Notes: generated from the letters alone by a model not told the origin. A stretch of DNA of 64,000 nucleotides from an uncultured Mobiluncus sp. (GCF_902488535.1 NZ_CABTWO010000008.1:1-64000), one strand, 5' to 3'; counted from the first letter of the stretch, positions 54,501-63,509 are shown. Translations and numbers: made by a program.

Positions 54501-54725
54501 GTCTTTGTCCCAGTAGTAGGAGAGAATACGATCTGTTGTGGAATCTCTCTCACCAGCTACGTCTCCATACAGAGCGTAGACAATTCCGTCCAGGATAGTG
54601 GACTTTCCCGATCCGGTATTGCCCGTAATTAAGAACAGTCCCGATTCCGCTAGTGCATCCAGGTCCAAGGTGGTGCGCTCGTAAAAACTCCCCACTCCTT
54701 CAAGAGTAAGTTTATGGAATTTCAT
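51549..54725 (-). CDS. sbcC: Exonuclease SbcC (Rad50-like ATPase)
   Basis: 1058 aa. N-terminal Walker A GNTGSGKST, two long coiled-coil arms, a zinc-hook CPVC motif in ESCPVCGSLDHPHP at the middle, and C-terminal signature SLSGGEKFYCSLAIALALSE and Walker B ENIFIDEGFGTLD. With SbcD it forms the complex that cuts hairpins and processes DNA ends. Its start overlaps the sbcD stop by four bases. Confidence 0.95.
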   Translation of the reverse strand: MKFHKLTLEGVGSFYERTTLDLDALAESGLFLITGNTGSGKSTILDGIVYALYGDVAGERDSTTDRILSYYWDKDYPPEVVLVFSAHDKFYELRRTVTFTKPGRKTFTQSIAQLKMSATPNFDNITEPIAIGRDVTKKVVSILGLEKSHFLQTVILPQGQIQQFLTAGAAERHEVLSNLFGAESFIAMEKAAKERASKGKETTKEYTRRLGELLTTVYADLSNVEITGENETAWNEALGEFAAAKDGAAQSISALEQAGEPLFASAAKILREEAAKVRDAAEQAQVQSQAAQTVLTKAENEQRIILEAKQLTEKLKKLVDKETEIAQLDQRNQKAVHANAVMDTEKAEQKPYRSAEHQRGSILATLTQLVDNDVDLAEFRDQVSKLSDTKLQTWLEGEEPSTKLADLRDEMSEKINDNQKRLEAIKANLTLQSEKTTAANSKKEELESLRSQISQLRNTADKTAEALNKQRLLLKEKKQLADGLASRQTELKNAQEHHDWAKSAEKLAKDLKAATKNAARLQESYDRAQENAESVLRKWSDTAASRLASQLQDGESCPVCGSLDHPHPAVETAEKTTFQDYEAAASEAKKAHDKLSEANNKETEISTRLQTVTEQLQGQDIKSLTAALSVAEKAVSESTTASNQVPELEKKISELEESDKQNQTERENLIKQEAGLSAEVENLHEEIQAYAEKIRAELADFDPDSDPQNLLDTNQHSLDAVKQLAKFYDSWLPIRQEWISAHEALRKSLTDHGFESVAEAQACAKPRQELEADQKTVTSYHENVHGLRSQLDTDAYRDKAAAKLPDLENLRSAAKTSEQKYHSLTQKSASLDSSHQNLCTLKERYEKTKQEWDKEASKIAGFERLSQVLNGENPMKTTLSAYYLSKRLGQVTFVANQLISDVSGGYYEIRHNENYESDRNQKYHGLGIEMYNGAQDKVVPPKSLSGGEKFYCSLAIALALSEVVQRERGGITLENIFIDEGFGTLDNDTREAVMSALHSLQREGGRCVGIISHVNELQEEIPLQVQVRNYQSGNTTELKPSGKRKIGSYLQINGLDAV

Positions 54726-55972
54726 TTCTCTGTCCCCCCAACGGTGTCTTCATATATTTCGGTTAGCAAAGCGAGGTCTTCCTTTGTGTCAATGCCACAG
54801 GTACGTAAGAATTCGGTGGCAATCTCTAATTCAGAAAGTTCCCGAAACTCTGCACCAGATTGCAGCGCCCCGGTCAGGGTGCCCTGGGAATGAGTGAGCT
54901 TCAACATTCGCGGGAAAACCGCTTTCAGTCGGTTATAAGCGTTAGGTGGCAAGGTCGTTTCAGTCAGGTTGATGCTACAAAAGGCCTGATGCCAGGGCTG
55001 GTAGCGGGAGTCGTCGGGGTTCGTGAGGTCCTCGATACTGCCCTGTAGCCGTGTCACTTGATAAGGCAATTCCAAGGGTAGCTTCTCAACCTCGACCTGG
55101 TGATCTGGGTCAACCTCGACCAAAAGGATGCATTTCTCGTTGCTCTCACTGACCCGATAAGGCAGGGGAGACCCCGCGTACCAGGCCGTGACTTCAGTGC
55201 CATCTACCGGATACGCCCCGTGAATGTGTCCTAGAGCTAGATAGTCAATGCCGCGGCCTCCTTTCAGTCCATCGGCGAGCTCATCCAACAGGGAAACCGG
55301 AATCGGATAGAGATTTCCCAGCGGTTCCACTTCCTTATTCGGATCTACCTGTGTTACATAGTCATGAGCCATCGCGAGGATCGGCACGTCTGTGTTCCTC
55401 CGTTCCAGATCCCTCCCGATGCGGCGCAGGGCCGCGGCAAACAGTACTTCAGGTTTTCCCGGGAGCAACGGCGCCGTGTCGTCTTTGCTGGCGGGCTGCT
55501 CCAAAGTGTCATCGAGATGACAAACCCCGTCATCATCAACCCACTTGGATAGCTCCGCGCGATCCTGATACGGAGACAGGTAGGGGATGGGGTAGACCAG
55601 CGCGCCGAGTTCACCGTCGGGTCCCGGAACCTCGATAGCGGTGCCAACCTGGGCAGCTTTCGTCACGATATTGACTTCCGGCAGAGTGAATCCCTTGGCA
55701 AAACCTAGCCGGGAGGCTCCGTCGTGGTTTCCGGCAATGAGGATGATTCGAGTCATTTGCCGTGCCTCATTCAGAAAACCGGACAGTTTGTCTAAATCCG
55801 CGTCTCCCGGATTGGGTTTGTCCAATACGTCGCCCGAAATCAGCAAAGCATCGGGACGATGCGCTTTAATTTGCGCCAGGATTTGCCTCAGGAAGTCGTC
55901 CTGGTAGGGGGCCAGGTCATAGTTCATAAAGTCCCGGCCGAGATGCCAATCAGAGGTGTGTAAAAACTTCAT
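54722..55972 (-). CDS. sbcD: Exonuclease SbcD (Mre11-like nuclease)
   Basis: 416 aa. Metallophosphoesterase motifs in order: TSDWHLGR, ISGDVLD, IAGNHDG, MAHDYV and ALGHIHG, then a capping domain. It is the Mn-dependent nuclease of the SbcCD complex. The ATG lacks a good Shine-Dalgarno site, but TATGCT (55979-55984) ends 6 bases upstream, so a leaderless message is likely. It is the first gene of the sbcD-sbcC operon. Confidence 0.95.
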   Translation of the reverse strand: MKFLHTSDWHLGRDFMNYDLAPYQDDFLRQILAQIKAHRPDALLISGDVLDKPNPGDADLDKLSGFLNEARQMTRIILIAGNHDGASRLGFAKGFTLPEVNIVTKAAQVGTAIEVPGPDGELGALVYPIPYLSPYQDRAELSKWVDDDGVCHLDDTLEQPASKDDTAPLLPGKPEVLFAAALRRIGRDLERRNTDVPILAMAHDYVTQVDPNKEVEPLGNLYPIPVSLLDELADGLKGGRGIDYLALGHIHGAYPVDGTEVTAWYAGSPLPYRVSESNEKCILLVEVDPDHQVEVEKLPLELPYQVTRLQGSIEDLTNPDDSRYQPWHQAFCSINLTETTLPPNAYNRLKAVFPRMLKLTHSQGTLTGALQSGAEFRELSELEIATEFLRTCGIDTKEDLALLTEIYEDTVGGTEK

Positions 55973-56032
55973 GGCTCAAGCATAAGAGCAACCCCGAAGG
56001 CGAAAATTTAAGAGTTTTGAAAACCTTGCAAA

Positions 56033-56827
56033 TTAGTCTGTTTCTGAGCCAATATACTGCAAAACTTGGGAATGCAGACGGCCGTTAGTAACTACTGCCC
56101 CCGGTCCGTTCACGCCATCCTCACCGGTGAGGGACGTGAACTTACCGCCAGCTTCGGTCACGATGGGATACAGCGCCCCCATGTCCCACAGATTCAAGTC
56201 CGGTTCCGCCGCGACGTCCACCGCGCCTTCCGCCAGTAGCATGTAGGACCAAAAATCGCCGTAGGCACGAGTCCTCCACACCTGCTGAGAGAGATTCATG
56301 AAGCCCCGCAAACGATGAGCCTCGGCCCATTCGCCGATAAGCGCGTAGGAAAAGGAAGCCTGATTCAGGTTAGAGATACGTGAAACTTGCAGCTGGCGTG
56401 CCGAGGAACGCGACCGGCCGGTCCACGCCCCACTGCCCGCGGCAGCCCACCACCGAAATCCTAGGGCGGGTGCGCTGACCACCCCCATCACCATCTTGCC
56501 GTCCTCCATTAGCCCAATCAGTGTGGCCCACACCGGAACCCCGCGGAGAAAATTCGCAGTACCGTCAATCGGGTCGATGACCCATTTCCGGGCTGCCAGA
56601 CCGGTGCTGCCCTCTTCCTCGCCCACGATGGCATCCCGAGTTCGCGAATGTGACAGATGCCGCCGGATGAGCTTTTCAGCAGCTTGATCCGCATCGGTTA
56701 CCGGTGTCAAATCCGGTTTATCGCTGACTTCCAAATCGGGAGCCAAGAAACGCTTGGTGGTCAGGGCGTCTACCTGGTCTGCCATAATCAGTGCTAACTG
56801 TAAATCTTCTTCCCAGCGACTACTCAT
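56033..56827 (-). CDS. hisN: Inositol monophosphatase family protein, probable histidinol-phosphatase
   Basis: 264 aa. Metal-binding motifs of the IMPase family are visible: GEEEGST, WVIDPIDGTANFLRG and WDMGALYPIVTEAGG. Actinobacterial members of this size with this pattern are HisN, dephosphorylating histidinol phosphate, though an inositol monophosphatase role cannot be excluded. It is divergent from aroA; TAGGTT (56834-56839) lies 6 bases before the ATG. Confidence 0.82.
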   Translation of the reverse strand: MSSRWEEDLQLALIMADQVDALTTKRFLAPDLEVSDKPDLTPVTDADQAAEKLIRRHLSHSRTRDAIVGEEEGSTGLAARKWVIDPIDGTANFLRGVPVWATLIGLMEDGKMVMGVVSAPALGFRWWAAAGSGAWTGRSRSSARQLQVSRISNLNQASFSYALIGEWAEAHRLRGFMNLSQQVWRTRAYGDFWSYMLLAEGAVDVAAEPDLNLWDMGALYPIVTEAGGKFTSLTGEDGVNGPGAVVTNGRLHSQVLQYIGSETD

Positions 56828-56833
56828 GTTCTA

Positions 56834-56889
56834 AACCTATCCCTAGAAACGCTTAGAAACGGTCAACGGCGCGATTTTTCCATTAAGCT
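56834..56889. promoter_or_regulatory. Divergent hisN/aroA promoter region
   Basis: Two TAnnnT hexamers point outward: TAGGTT on the minus strand (56834-56839), 6 bases before the hisN ATG, and TAAGCT on the plus strand (56884-56889), 6 bases before the aroA ATG. Neither has a clear -35, and aroA has no Shine-Dalgarno site, so leaderless transcription is the simplest reading. Confidence 0.5.
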
Positions 56890-56895
56890 GAACTT

Positions 56896-58281
56896 ATGCA
56901 AGCAACAGTTTGGCGAGCTCCCCGCGCGAAGGGTCCCGTTTTCGGTGCGGTGACGTTGCCGGGTTCCAAGTCATTGAGCGCCAGAGAATTGTTGCTGGGT
57001 GCCATCAGCGATACCGAGGCCTCCCTCACAGGAGTCCTGTTCGCTCGTGACACGGACCTCATGGTACAAGCACTGCGCTCATTGGGGGCGATTATCGAGC
57101 CGTGGCCCCCAGTTGTGGACCAACCGGTACAGATTACGCCTCTGGCCCAACTGTGGTCGCAGTCTACTTCCACAGTTTCTCCGGGCGGTTTGCGGGATAA
57201 TGCACCCGTTACGGTGGATTGCGGTTTGGCTGGAACCGTCATGCGCTTTATCCCCGCCGTGGCGGTGGCGCTGGGGCGCGCCGTGCGGTTGGTCGCCGAT
57301 GCACAAGCAAATACGCGCCCGATGCGGCCTCTCTTGGATGCCCTGACGCAGTGGGGAGCCCATATCGAGTACGAATCCTCGGATGGGAGGGTATTTCCCT
57401 GTACGATTTATCCTCCCGAAGGGCGTCTTGCCGCGGAAATCACCATAGACGCTACGGCTTCATCGCAGTTCGTATCTGCCCTGTTGTTGGCGGCTCCGCT
57501 GTTACCCGGCGGCTGTACCGTTCGTTCCAAAACCGGAGCGCTGCCTTCGCTGCCGCACATTGAGATGACCTTAGAATGCCTGTCTCAACACGGAGTTACC
57601 GTTACACCGGGCAGCTCCGAGGATGGCAATCCCTTCTGGCACGTGGCCTCAGAACCAGTTATCGGCCAGGACGTCCTCATCGAACCGGATCTCTCCAACG
57701 CCGGACCGTTCTTGGCTCTGGCAGGTATTGCCGGTGGGCGGATTTCTATCCCCACCTGGCCCGCGGAAACCACCCAGGCAGGAGCGGCTTGGTTGGAGAT
57801 TTTGCCAAGAATGGGCCTGCACGTGGAGTGGAACTACGGGGTGTTGACGGTTTCCAGTCGAGGTCCGCTGTGGCCGATAGACGCTGATTTCACCGCGGTG
57901 GGCGAGCTGGTTCCCACCGTGGCGGCTTTGGCCGCTTTTGCCCCTGGAACTTCCCGATTGCGGGGTTTGCACCACCTGCGAGGTCACGAGACGGATCGTC
58001 TCGAAGCGCTCCGCACCGAACTCACGACCGTCGGGATACCCTGCGAAATAACTCCGGAGGACGACCTTGTGATTACCGGTGTCAGCCCCTCCGGGCTTGT
58101 GAACCAAGACCCGGAATCCCTCCCGCTGCTGCTGCACAGTTATGGGGATCACCGACTGGCAACTTTTGCGGCACTCCTGGGATTGTACTATCCGGTACAA
58201 ATCGATGATATTGATGCCACCTCCAAAACTCTGCCAGATTTCACAACAATGTGGGAACACCTGTTGGGAGCAGCCTCTTGA
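56896..58281 (+). CDS. aroA: 5-enolpyruvylshikimate-3-phosphate synthase
   Basis: Sixth step of the shikimate pathway. 461 aa with the N-terminal LPGSKSLSARELLL (PEP/S3P-binding Lys and Arg), DCGLAGTVMRF, TRPMRPLLDAL, HHLRGHETDRLEALRTEL and DHRLATFAALLGL. The GNAGTAMR motif is altered to GLAGTVMR, and the KESDR motif to HETDR, as in other actinobacteria I recall; glyphosate class cannot be read off by eye. It overlaps the rsgA start. Confidence 0.95.
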   Translation: MQATVWRAPRAKGPVFGAVTLPGSKSLSARELLLGAISDTEASLTGVLFARDTDLMVQALRSLGAIIEPWPPVVDQPVQITPLAQLWSQSTSTVSPGGLRDNAPVTVDCGLAGTVMRFIPAVAVALGRAVRLVADAQANTRPMRPLLDALTQWGAHIEYESSDGRVFPCTIYPPEGRLAAEITIDATASSQFVSALLLAAPLLPGGCTVRSKTGALPSLPHIEMTLECLSQHGVTVTPGSSEDGNPFWHVASEPVIGQDVLIEPDLSNAGPFLALAGIAGGRISIPTWPAETTQAGAAWLEILPRMGLHVEWNYGVLTVSSRGPLWPIDADFTAVGELVPTVAALAAFAPGTSRLRGLHHLRGHETDRLEALRTELTTVGIPCEITPEDDLVITGVSPSGLVNQDPESLPLLLHSYGDHRLATFAALLGLYYPVQIDDIDATSKTLPDFTTMWEHLLGAAS

Positions 58282-59336
58282 GTCGCCGCGACATCGGTAC
58301 GGATGATCCGCGCGTACACGTGCGCCCGGGGAAAGGCAGCCGCCCCCGCACTAAGAAACGTCCCAGTTTTGCACACGCTGAGCCCGGTATGGTCGTCGCC
58401 GTGGACCGGGGCCGGTTTACGGTAGCGATCGGCGAAAACCGCATGGTGCAAGCCGTTAAGGCGCGGGCGCTGGGGCGAAAGGGCGTCATCGTGGGGGACC
58501 GGGTGGGCGTAGAAGGAGACACTTCCGGCACTCCCGACACTTTGGCGCGCATCGTCACCTTGGGGGATCGCCAAACCGTCCTGCGCCGCAGCTTTGACGA
58601 ATCCGAGTCCGGAGCGCGAGAAAAACTCATTGTCGCCAACGCCACCCAGATGCTAATCGTGGTCGCAGCGCGTGACCCAGAACCAAAACGCGGCATGATT
58701 GACCGCGCGATAGTGGCGGCTTTGGATGCGAAAGTCACCCCGCTGTTGGCGGTGACGAAAACGGACTTGGATTCTGCCCAGGAACTTATCGCAGACTACG
58801 AAGCTATTGGAATCACAGTGTTTGCCCTGAACAGAGACCTCTATGAGCCTGTAGTCCTGGCGCTACCGCCGGCCGAGACAAACCCGCAGGCCCCGCCGTC
58901 CGCCCCTGTCGCCCCAGGACTGGTGGCGCTCCAGAAGCAGCTGACCGGTGAAATCACGGTCCTGCTAGGCCACTCGGGGGTCGGTAAATCTACCCTGGTG
59001 AACGCGCTGGTGCCGGGCGCAAATCGGGCGACTGGGACAGTCAACGAAGTGACCGGCAAGGGCCGACACACTTCGACCTCGGCGGTCGCTCTACCGGTGG
59101 CTGCACAAGGGTGGCTCATCGATACTCCCGGAGTGCGTTCTTTTGGCTTGGCTCATGTTGATGCGGCGGGATTGCTGCGCGGATTTCCGGAACTTTACGC
59201 GATAGCCCGGGACTGTCCGCGAGGCTGCACCCATAGCGCGGACTCTCCGGATTGCCTGCTGGATGAACACCCGGAATTAGCGCTGCGTTTGGCGTCCTTT
59301 CGGAGCCTGTTGACCGAGATTCCGTCAGCCTACTGA
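58278..59336 (+). CDS. rsgA: Ribosome small-subunit GTPase RsgA
   Basis: 352 aa. OB-fold N-terminus, then a circularly permuted GTPase: G4 TKTD precedes G1 GHSGVGKST, and G3 DTPGVRSF comes last. A C-terminal zinc motif CPRGCTHSADSPDC follows. It aids late 30S maturation. I chose TTG 58278, which overlaps the aroA stop (TTGA) and has GGGAG 7 bases upstream; a GTG at 58251 has no site. Confidence 0.93.
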   Translation: MSRRDIGTDDPRVHVRPGKGSRPRTKKRPSFAHAEPGMVVAVDRGRFTVAIGENRMVQAVKARALGRKGVIVGDRVGVEGDTSGTPDTLARIVTLGDRQTVLRRSFDESESGAREKLIVANATQMLIVVAARDPEPKRGMIDRAIVAALDAKVTPLLAVTKTDLDSAQELIADYEAIGITVFALNRDLYEPVVLALPPAETNPQAPPSAPVAPGLVALQKQLTGEITVLLGHSGVGKSTLVNALVPGANRATGTVNEVTGKGRHTSTSAVALPVAAQGWLIDTPGVRSFGLAHVDAAGLLRGFPELYAIARDCPRGCTHSADSPDCLLDEHPELALRLASFRSLLTEIPSAY

Positions 59337-59386
59337 AAAGGGAAAGTCCGCAAATTCCCAAGGATAACTAGAACTATAGTAAATCT

Positions 59387-59415
59387 TTGTCAAGGTCTGA
59401 GAAATAAGGTGAAAT
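59387..59415 (+). promoter_or_regulatory. Candidate kgd promoter
   Basis: TTGTCA (59387-59392), a 17-base spacer and TGAAAT (59410-59415). The -10 departs from TAnnnT at one base. The 150-base gap between rsgA and kgd is otherwise A/T-rich with no stem. Confidence 0.35.
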
Positions 59416-59486
59416 TCCTAGGCTAAAAGTCCTAAATTAGGAGCACAACGGAAAAAATTTCCAATGACCTTGAAAGGGAAAATATA

Positions 59487-62400
59487 GTGGCCGAGACACA
59501 GTCGTCGAATAATTCAGCCTCCGAAGAAGTTATTGCTCAGCTTCACGCCCAATACCTCGCGGATAAAAGTTCAGTTCCCCCCGAATGGCAGTCGTATTTT
59601 CAACAGATGGAAAGCCTGGGATTGCTGCCGGGAGCAACCGCTGGCACCGCCTCTGCACACACAGAAGGCGGCGAAACAGCTAAACCTGTTGAGGAATCCC
59701 GGCCTGCCGGACTTGATGCCCAACACTCTGACCGTCCTCCTCTGCCGCGTTCAGTCGTTCACGCTCCAACTTCGCCCTACGCCGCAATGGTGGCAAAGCA
59801 GCACTATGATGCGGCAAAGTCAGCCGTAAAGGGGGAGGATCGTTCAGAACGGCTGAAGGGTGTCTCAGCCGCGATCGCGAAAAATATGGACGCTTCGCTG
59901 TCAGTGCCGACGGCAACGTCTTACCGCCAGATTCCGGCGAAGGTGTTGATTGAAAACCGTACCCAGATCAATGACCACCTAAAGCGGACTCGCGGCGGCA
60001 AAGTATCCTTTACCCACTTGATTGGCTACGCCATTGTGGAAGCCTTGGTGGAAACCCCCGATGTCAACGTGCGTTATCACCTGGAAGACGGCAAGCCGTA
60101 CATTGACCATTTCGCGCACGTTGGTTTTGGACTGGCGATTGACTTGCCGAAGGACGATGGCTCGCGTCTGCTGGTCACGCCCGTCGTGCACAATGCCGAC
60201 ACCCTGTCTTTTGAAGAATTCGTCCACGCTTACGAAGAACTCGTGAAAAAGGCTCGTGACGGCAAGCTGGGAATGGAAGATTATTCCGGCTGCACGGTGA
60301 CGCTGACGAATCCGGGAACCTTGGGAACCCTCATGTCATCGCCGCGTTTGGTACAGGGCCAGGGTTGCATCATCGGGGTCGGGGCGACGAATTACCCGGC
60401 AGAGTGGGCCGGAGCCTCCGAAGAACAGCTGGCCCAAGCCGGTATCGGCAAGATTATGCATATGTCCTCCACCTATGACCATCGGGTCATTCAAGGAGCC
60501 TTGTCCGGCTCTTTCCTGGGGCTAATCGAAAAGAAACTCAAGGGTGAAGACGGATTCTACGAACGTGTCTTTGATTCCATGAAGGTGCCTTACGAACCTT
60601 TCAGCTGGGCGCGTAACAACGATTACAGCGGGGAAGGGGAGTTGTCCAAGGACGCGCGGATTGCGCGGTTTATCCATTCTTACCGTTCCCGCGGGCACTT
60701 GATTGCGGATATCGATCCTCTGGATTATCGGGTACGTCGCCACCCAGATTTGAAACTCGACGCCTATGGGCTTTCTATCTGGGATTTGGATCGGTACTTC
60801 CCGGTGGGACAACTGGGCGACAAACATAACGTCAACATGAAGCTGCGCGACATTCTGACCCAGATGCGCGATACCTACACTCGTACCGCGGGCATTGAAT
60901 ATATGCACATTCAAGACCCCGAACAGCGCAAGTGGATGCAACATGAGATTGAGCGCCCCTACGAACCCCCGAGCAAAGAAGTTCGTCACGCCATCATGAA
61001 CCGTTTGAACGCGGCGCAGGCTTTCGAGGACTTTTTGCAAACCAAGTATGTGGGCCAAAAGCGCTTCAGCTTGGAGGGCGGTGAATCGCTGATTCCTTTG
61101 ATGCTGCGGATTATGGACGATGCCGCCCACGACGGCTTGGCCGGGGTGACCATCGGGATGGCGCACCGTGGTCGGCTGAATATGCTGGTGAATGTGGCCG
61201 GCAAAACCAACAACCAGATTTTCGCCGAATTTGAAGGCAACATGAATCCTGGTTCAGTTCAGGGCTCCGGGGACGTGAAGTATCACTTGGGCACCGAGTC
61301 GATCTACGAGTCTTACGAAGGCAAGACCACCAGCGTCTATATCGCAGCTAACCCCTCCCACTTGGAGGCCGTGAACCCCGTGGTCGAAGGCATTGTCCGG
61401 GCGCAACAGGATAAAGTCGGTATCGAGGGCGACTACGGTTACCTGCCCGTGCTGATTCACGGCGATGCGGCTTTCATCGGTCAAGGGGTTGTCTATGAGA
61501 CGCTGAACATGAGCCAACTCAAGGCCTACACTACCGGCGGGACGGTGCACATCATCGTGAATAACCAGATTGGTTTCACGACTTCCCCGACCAATGCCCG
61601 TTCCACGAACTACTGCACTGACTTGGCTAAGGGCTTGCAGGTGCCGATTTTCCACGTGAACGCCGACGATCCTGAGATGGTCACGCGGGTGGCTGGTCTG
61701 GCCTACCGCTTCCAGCAAAAGTTCCACAAGGACGTCATCATCGACCTGATTTGCTACCGTCGCCGCGGACACAACGAAGGCGACGATCCGTCGATGACTC
61801 AGCCGGTGATGTACCACCTGATTGATTCCCATCCGACCACCCGCACGGTTTACATGAATAACCTGATTGGTCGTGGCGATCTCTCGGATGAGGAAGCGAA
61901 AGCGGAAGTGGAGGATTACCACCAGAAACTCGAAAAGATTTTTGAGGAAACCAAGGAAAAGGGCTACACCCCGTCGCGTCAGGGCGAACAGGGCGGTAAC
62001 GACTGGGATTGGACCTTGCCCGCTGCTCAGACGGACGAGTCTGACGACATGATTGCTTGGACCTCAGCCATTTCGCGGGATGTGGTGGAAACTATCGGCG
62101 ACGCGCACGTGGATTACCCCGAAGGCTTCACCATGCACCCCAAGGTTCAAAAGCTCTACGAAAAGCGTCAGCAGATGTCTCGCGAAGGCAACATCGATTG
62201 GGGATTCGGCGAGCTGTTGGCGTTCGGGTCGATTCTGATGGAGGGCGTTCCCATCCGGATGTCCGGTGAAGATGCTCGCCGGGCGACTTTCGTGCAGCGT
62301 CATGCGGTTGCTCACGATTTTAAGACTGGTGAGGAATGGACCCCGCTGGAATTCTTAAGCGACAGACAGGGCAAGTTCATGATTTACGACTCGTCCCTGT

Positions 62401-63212
62401 CCGAGTACGCGCCGATGGGATTCGAGTACGGCTATTCGGTGGAACGCCCGGAAGCTCTCACTATCTGGGAGGCGCAGTTCGGCGACTTCTCGTTTGGCGG
62501 CCAGACCATGATTGACGAGTTCATCTGTTCGGCTCAACAGAAGTGGCATCAGCACTCCTCTCTGGTGCTGTTGCTGCCCCATGGTTTTGAGGGTCAAGGA
62601 CCTGACCACTCCTCGGCGCGTATCGAACGCTGGCTGAGTCTGGCTGCCCAGGACAATATGTGGATTGTCCAGCCCTCCACTCCGTCTAACCACTTCCATA
62701 TGTTGCGTCAGCAGGCCTATCGTCGGCCGCGAACCCCGCTGATTGTCTTTACCCCCAAGCAGTTGCTGCGTTTGAAAGCGGCGGTGTCTTCGGTCGAAGA
62801 TTTCACCTCTGGTCAGTTCCAACGGGTCATCGGAGACCAAGGCAATCTGGATCCCAACGCGGTGACTCGCGTGCTACTCTGCACCGGCCGACTGTATTAC
62901 GACTTGGCGGCTGAACGTGCCAAGACCGGGGACAAAACCACCGCAATCGTGCGTTTGGAACAGTACTACCCGCTGCACGAGGACCTGAAGCCGATTTTGG
63001 CACAGTACCCCAACGCTGAACTGGTGTGGGCACAGGACGAGCCGGAGAATCAGGGGGTCTGGTCCTTCCTGAAGATGCACCAGGATGCCTTCATCGGCGA
63101 CCGTCCGATTCGTGTGGTGTCCCGCCCGGCGATGGCCGCTCCCTCCACCGGCTTGGCTTCCGTACACAAGAAGCAGGCTGCTGACCTGGTGTCGCGCGCT
63201 TTCGCCCGCTAA
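59487..63212 (+). CDS. kgd: Multifunctional 2-oxoglutarate decarboxylase/dehydrogenase (Kgd, E1o-E2o fusion)
   Basis: 1241 aa. An N-terminal segment (EEVIAQLHAQYLADKSSVPPEWQSYFQ) precedes an E2-like acyltransferase domain, with SSTYDHRVIQGALSG around His332, then the full E1o thiamine-diphosphate enzyme (HGDAAFIGQGVVYETLNMSQL with NNQIGFTT). There is no lipoyl domain. This fusion is the actinobacterial Kgd/OdhA type. The HxxxDG of ordinary E2 is HxxxQG here, as in the family. GTG 59487 has GAAAGGGA upstream. A perfect terminator follows. Confidence 0.96.
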   Translation: MAETQSSNNSASEEVIAQLHAQYLADKSSVPPEWQSYFQQMESLGLLPGATAGTASAHTEGGETAKPVEESRPAGLDAQHSDRPPLPRSVVHAPTSPYAAMVAKQHYDAAKSAVKGEDRSERLKGVSAAIAKNMDASLSVPTATSYRQIPAKVLIENRTQINDHLKRTRGGKVSFTHLIGYAIVEALVETPDVNVRYHLEDGKPYIDHFAHVGFGLAIDLPKDDGSRLLVTPVVHNADTLSFEEFVHAYEELVKKARDGKLGMEDYSGCTVTLTNPGTLGTLMSSPRLVQGQGCIIGVGATNYPAEWAGASEEQLAQAGIGKIMHMSSTYDHRVIQGALSGSFLGLIEKKLKGEDGFYERVFDSMKVPYEPFSWARNNDYSGEGELSKDARIARFIHSYRSRGHLIADIDPLDYRVRRHPDLKLDAYGLSIWDLDRYFPVGQLGDKHNVNMKLRDILTQMRDTYTRTAGIEYMHIQDPEQRKWMQHEIERPYEPPSKEVRHAIMNRLNAAQAFEDFLQTKYVGQKRFSLEGGESLIPLMLRIMDDAAHDGLAGVTIGMAHRGRLNMLVNVAGKTNNQIFAEFEGNMNPGSVQGSGDVKYHLGTESIYESYEGKTTSVYIAANPSHLEAVNPVVEGIVRAQQDKVGIEGDYGYLPVLIHGDAAFIGQGVVYETLNMSQLKAYTTGGTVHIIVNNQIGFTTSPTNARSTNYCTDLAKGLQVPIFHVNADDPEMVTRVAGLAYRFQQKFHKDVIIDLICYRRRGHNEGDDPSMTQPVMYHLIDSHPTTRTVYMNNLIGRGDLSDEEAKAEVEDYHQKLEKIFEETKEKGYTPSRQGEQGGNDWDWTLPAAQTDESDDMIAWTSAISRDVVETIGDAHVDYPEGFTMHPKVQKLYEKRQQMSREGNIDWGFGELLAFGSILMEGVPIRMSGEDARRATFVQRHAVAHDFKTGEEWTPLEFLSDRQGKFMIYDSSLSEYAPMGFEYGYSVERPEALTIWEAQFGDFSFGGQTMIDEFICSAQQKWHQHSSLVLLLPHGFEGQGPDHSSARIERWLSLAAQDNMWIVQPSTPSNHFHMLRQQAYRRPRTPLIVFTPKQLLRLKAAVSSVEDFTSGQFQRVIGDQGNLDPNAVTRVLLCTGRLYYDLAAERAKTGDKTTAIVRLEQYYPLHEDLKPILAQYPNAELVWAQDEPENQGVWSFLKMHQDAFIGDRPIRVVSRPAMAAPSTGLASVHKKQAADLVSRAFAR

Positions 63213-63222
63213 GGGCAAAGAT

Positions 63223-63267
63223 AGTTTTCCCCGGAAGATTGGTTTCTTCCGGGGAAAACTGCGTTTT
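63223..63267 (+). terminator. Intrinsic terminator after kgd
   Basis: Perfect 16-bp stem (63223-63238 with 63245-63260), 6-base loop, then GCGTTTT. It starts 10 bases after the kgd stop. Confidence 0.85.
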
Positions 63268-63277
63268 AGGTTTGGAT

Positions 63278-63321
63278 AAAAACACTGCGGGTGCGGGAAG
63301 TTTTCACTATCCCGCACCCGC
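63278..63321 (-). terminator. Intrinsic terminator after bL37 (minus strand)
   Basis: Perfect 12-bp stem (63287-63298 with 63310-63321), followed on the minus strand by AGTGTTTTT. It lies 10 bases after the bL37 stop. Confidence 0.8.
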
Positions 63322-63331
63322 CGTTCAAGCT

Positions 63332-63406
63332 TTAAGCATTGGGGCGTTTGCCGTGATTAGCGGCACTCTTGGACCGCGCCCGACGCTTGCGACCGCGTTT
63401 CGACAT
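63332..63406 (-). CDS. Ribosomal protein bL37
   Basis: 24 aa: MSKRGRKRRARSKSAANHGK then RPNA. This matches the very small basic protein bL37 known from mycobacterial 50S subunits, ending in the conserved NHGKRPN. AAGGAGG lies 6 bases before the ATG, a near-perfect ribosome binding site. The same frame is open upstream to 63532, but that part shows no homology. It follows rsrA on the same strand, as in mycobacteria, with its own terminator. Too short for most automatic gene finders. Confidence 0.85.
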   Translation of the reverse strand: MSKRGRKRRARSKSAANHGKRPNA

Positions 63407-63509
63407 AACAGCCTCCTTCTCAGGTTTGTAATCAACCTGCCTATTTTCACACATTCCCAGCCTTCCCGCAAACCCGCGGCGTGCCTGTCGGCCGGGAGGC
63501 ACAGCGCGG

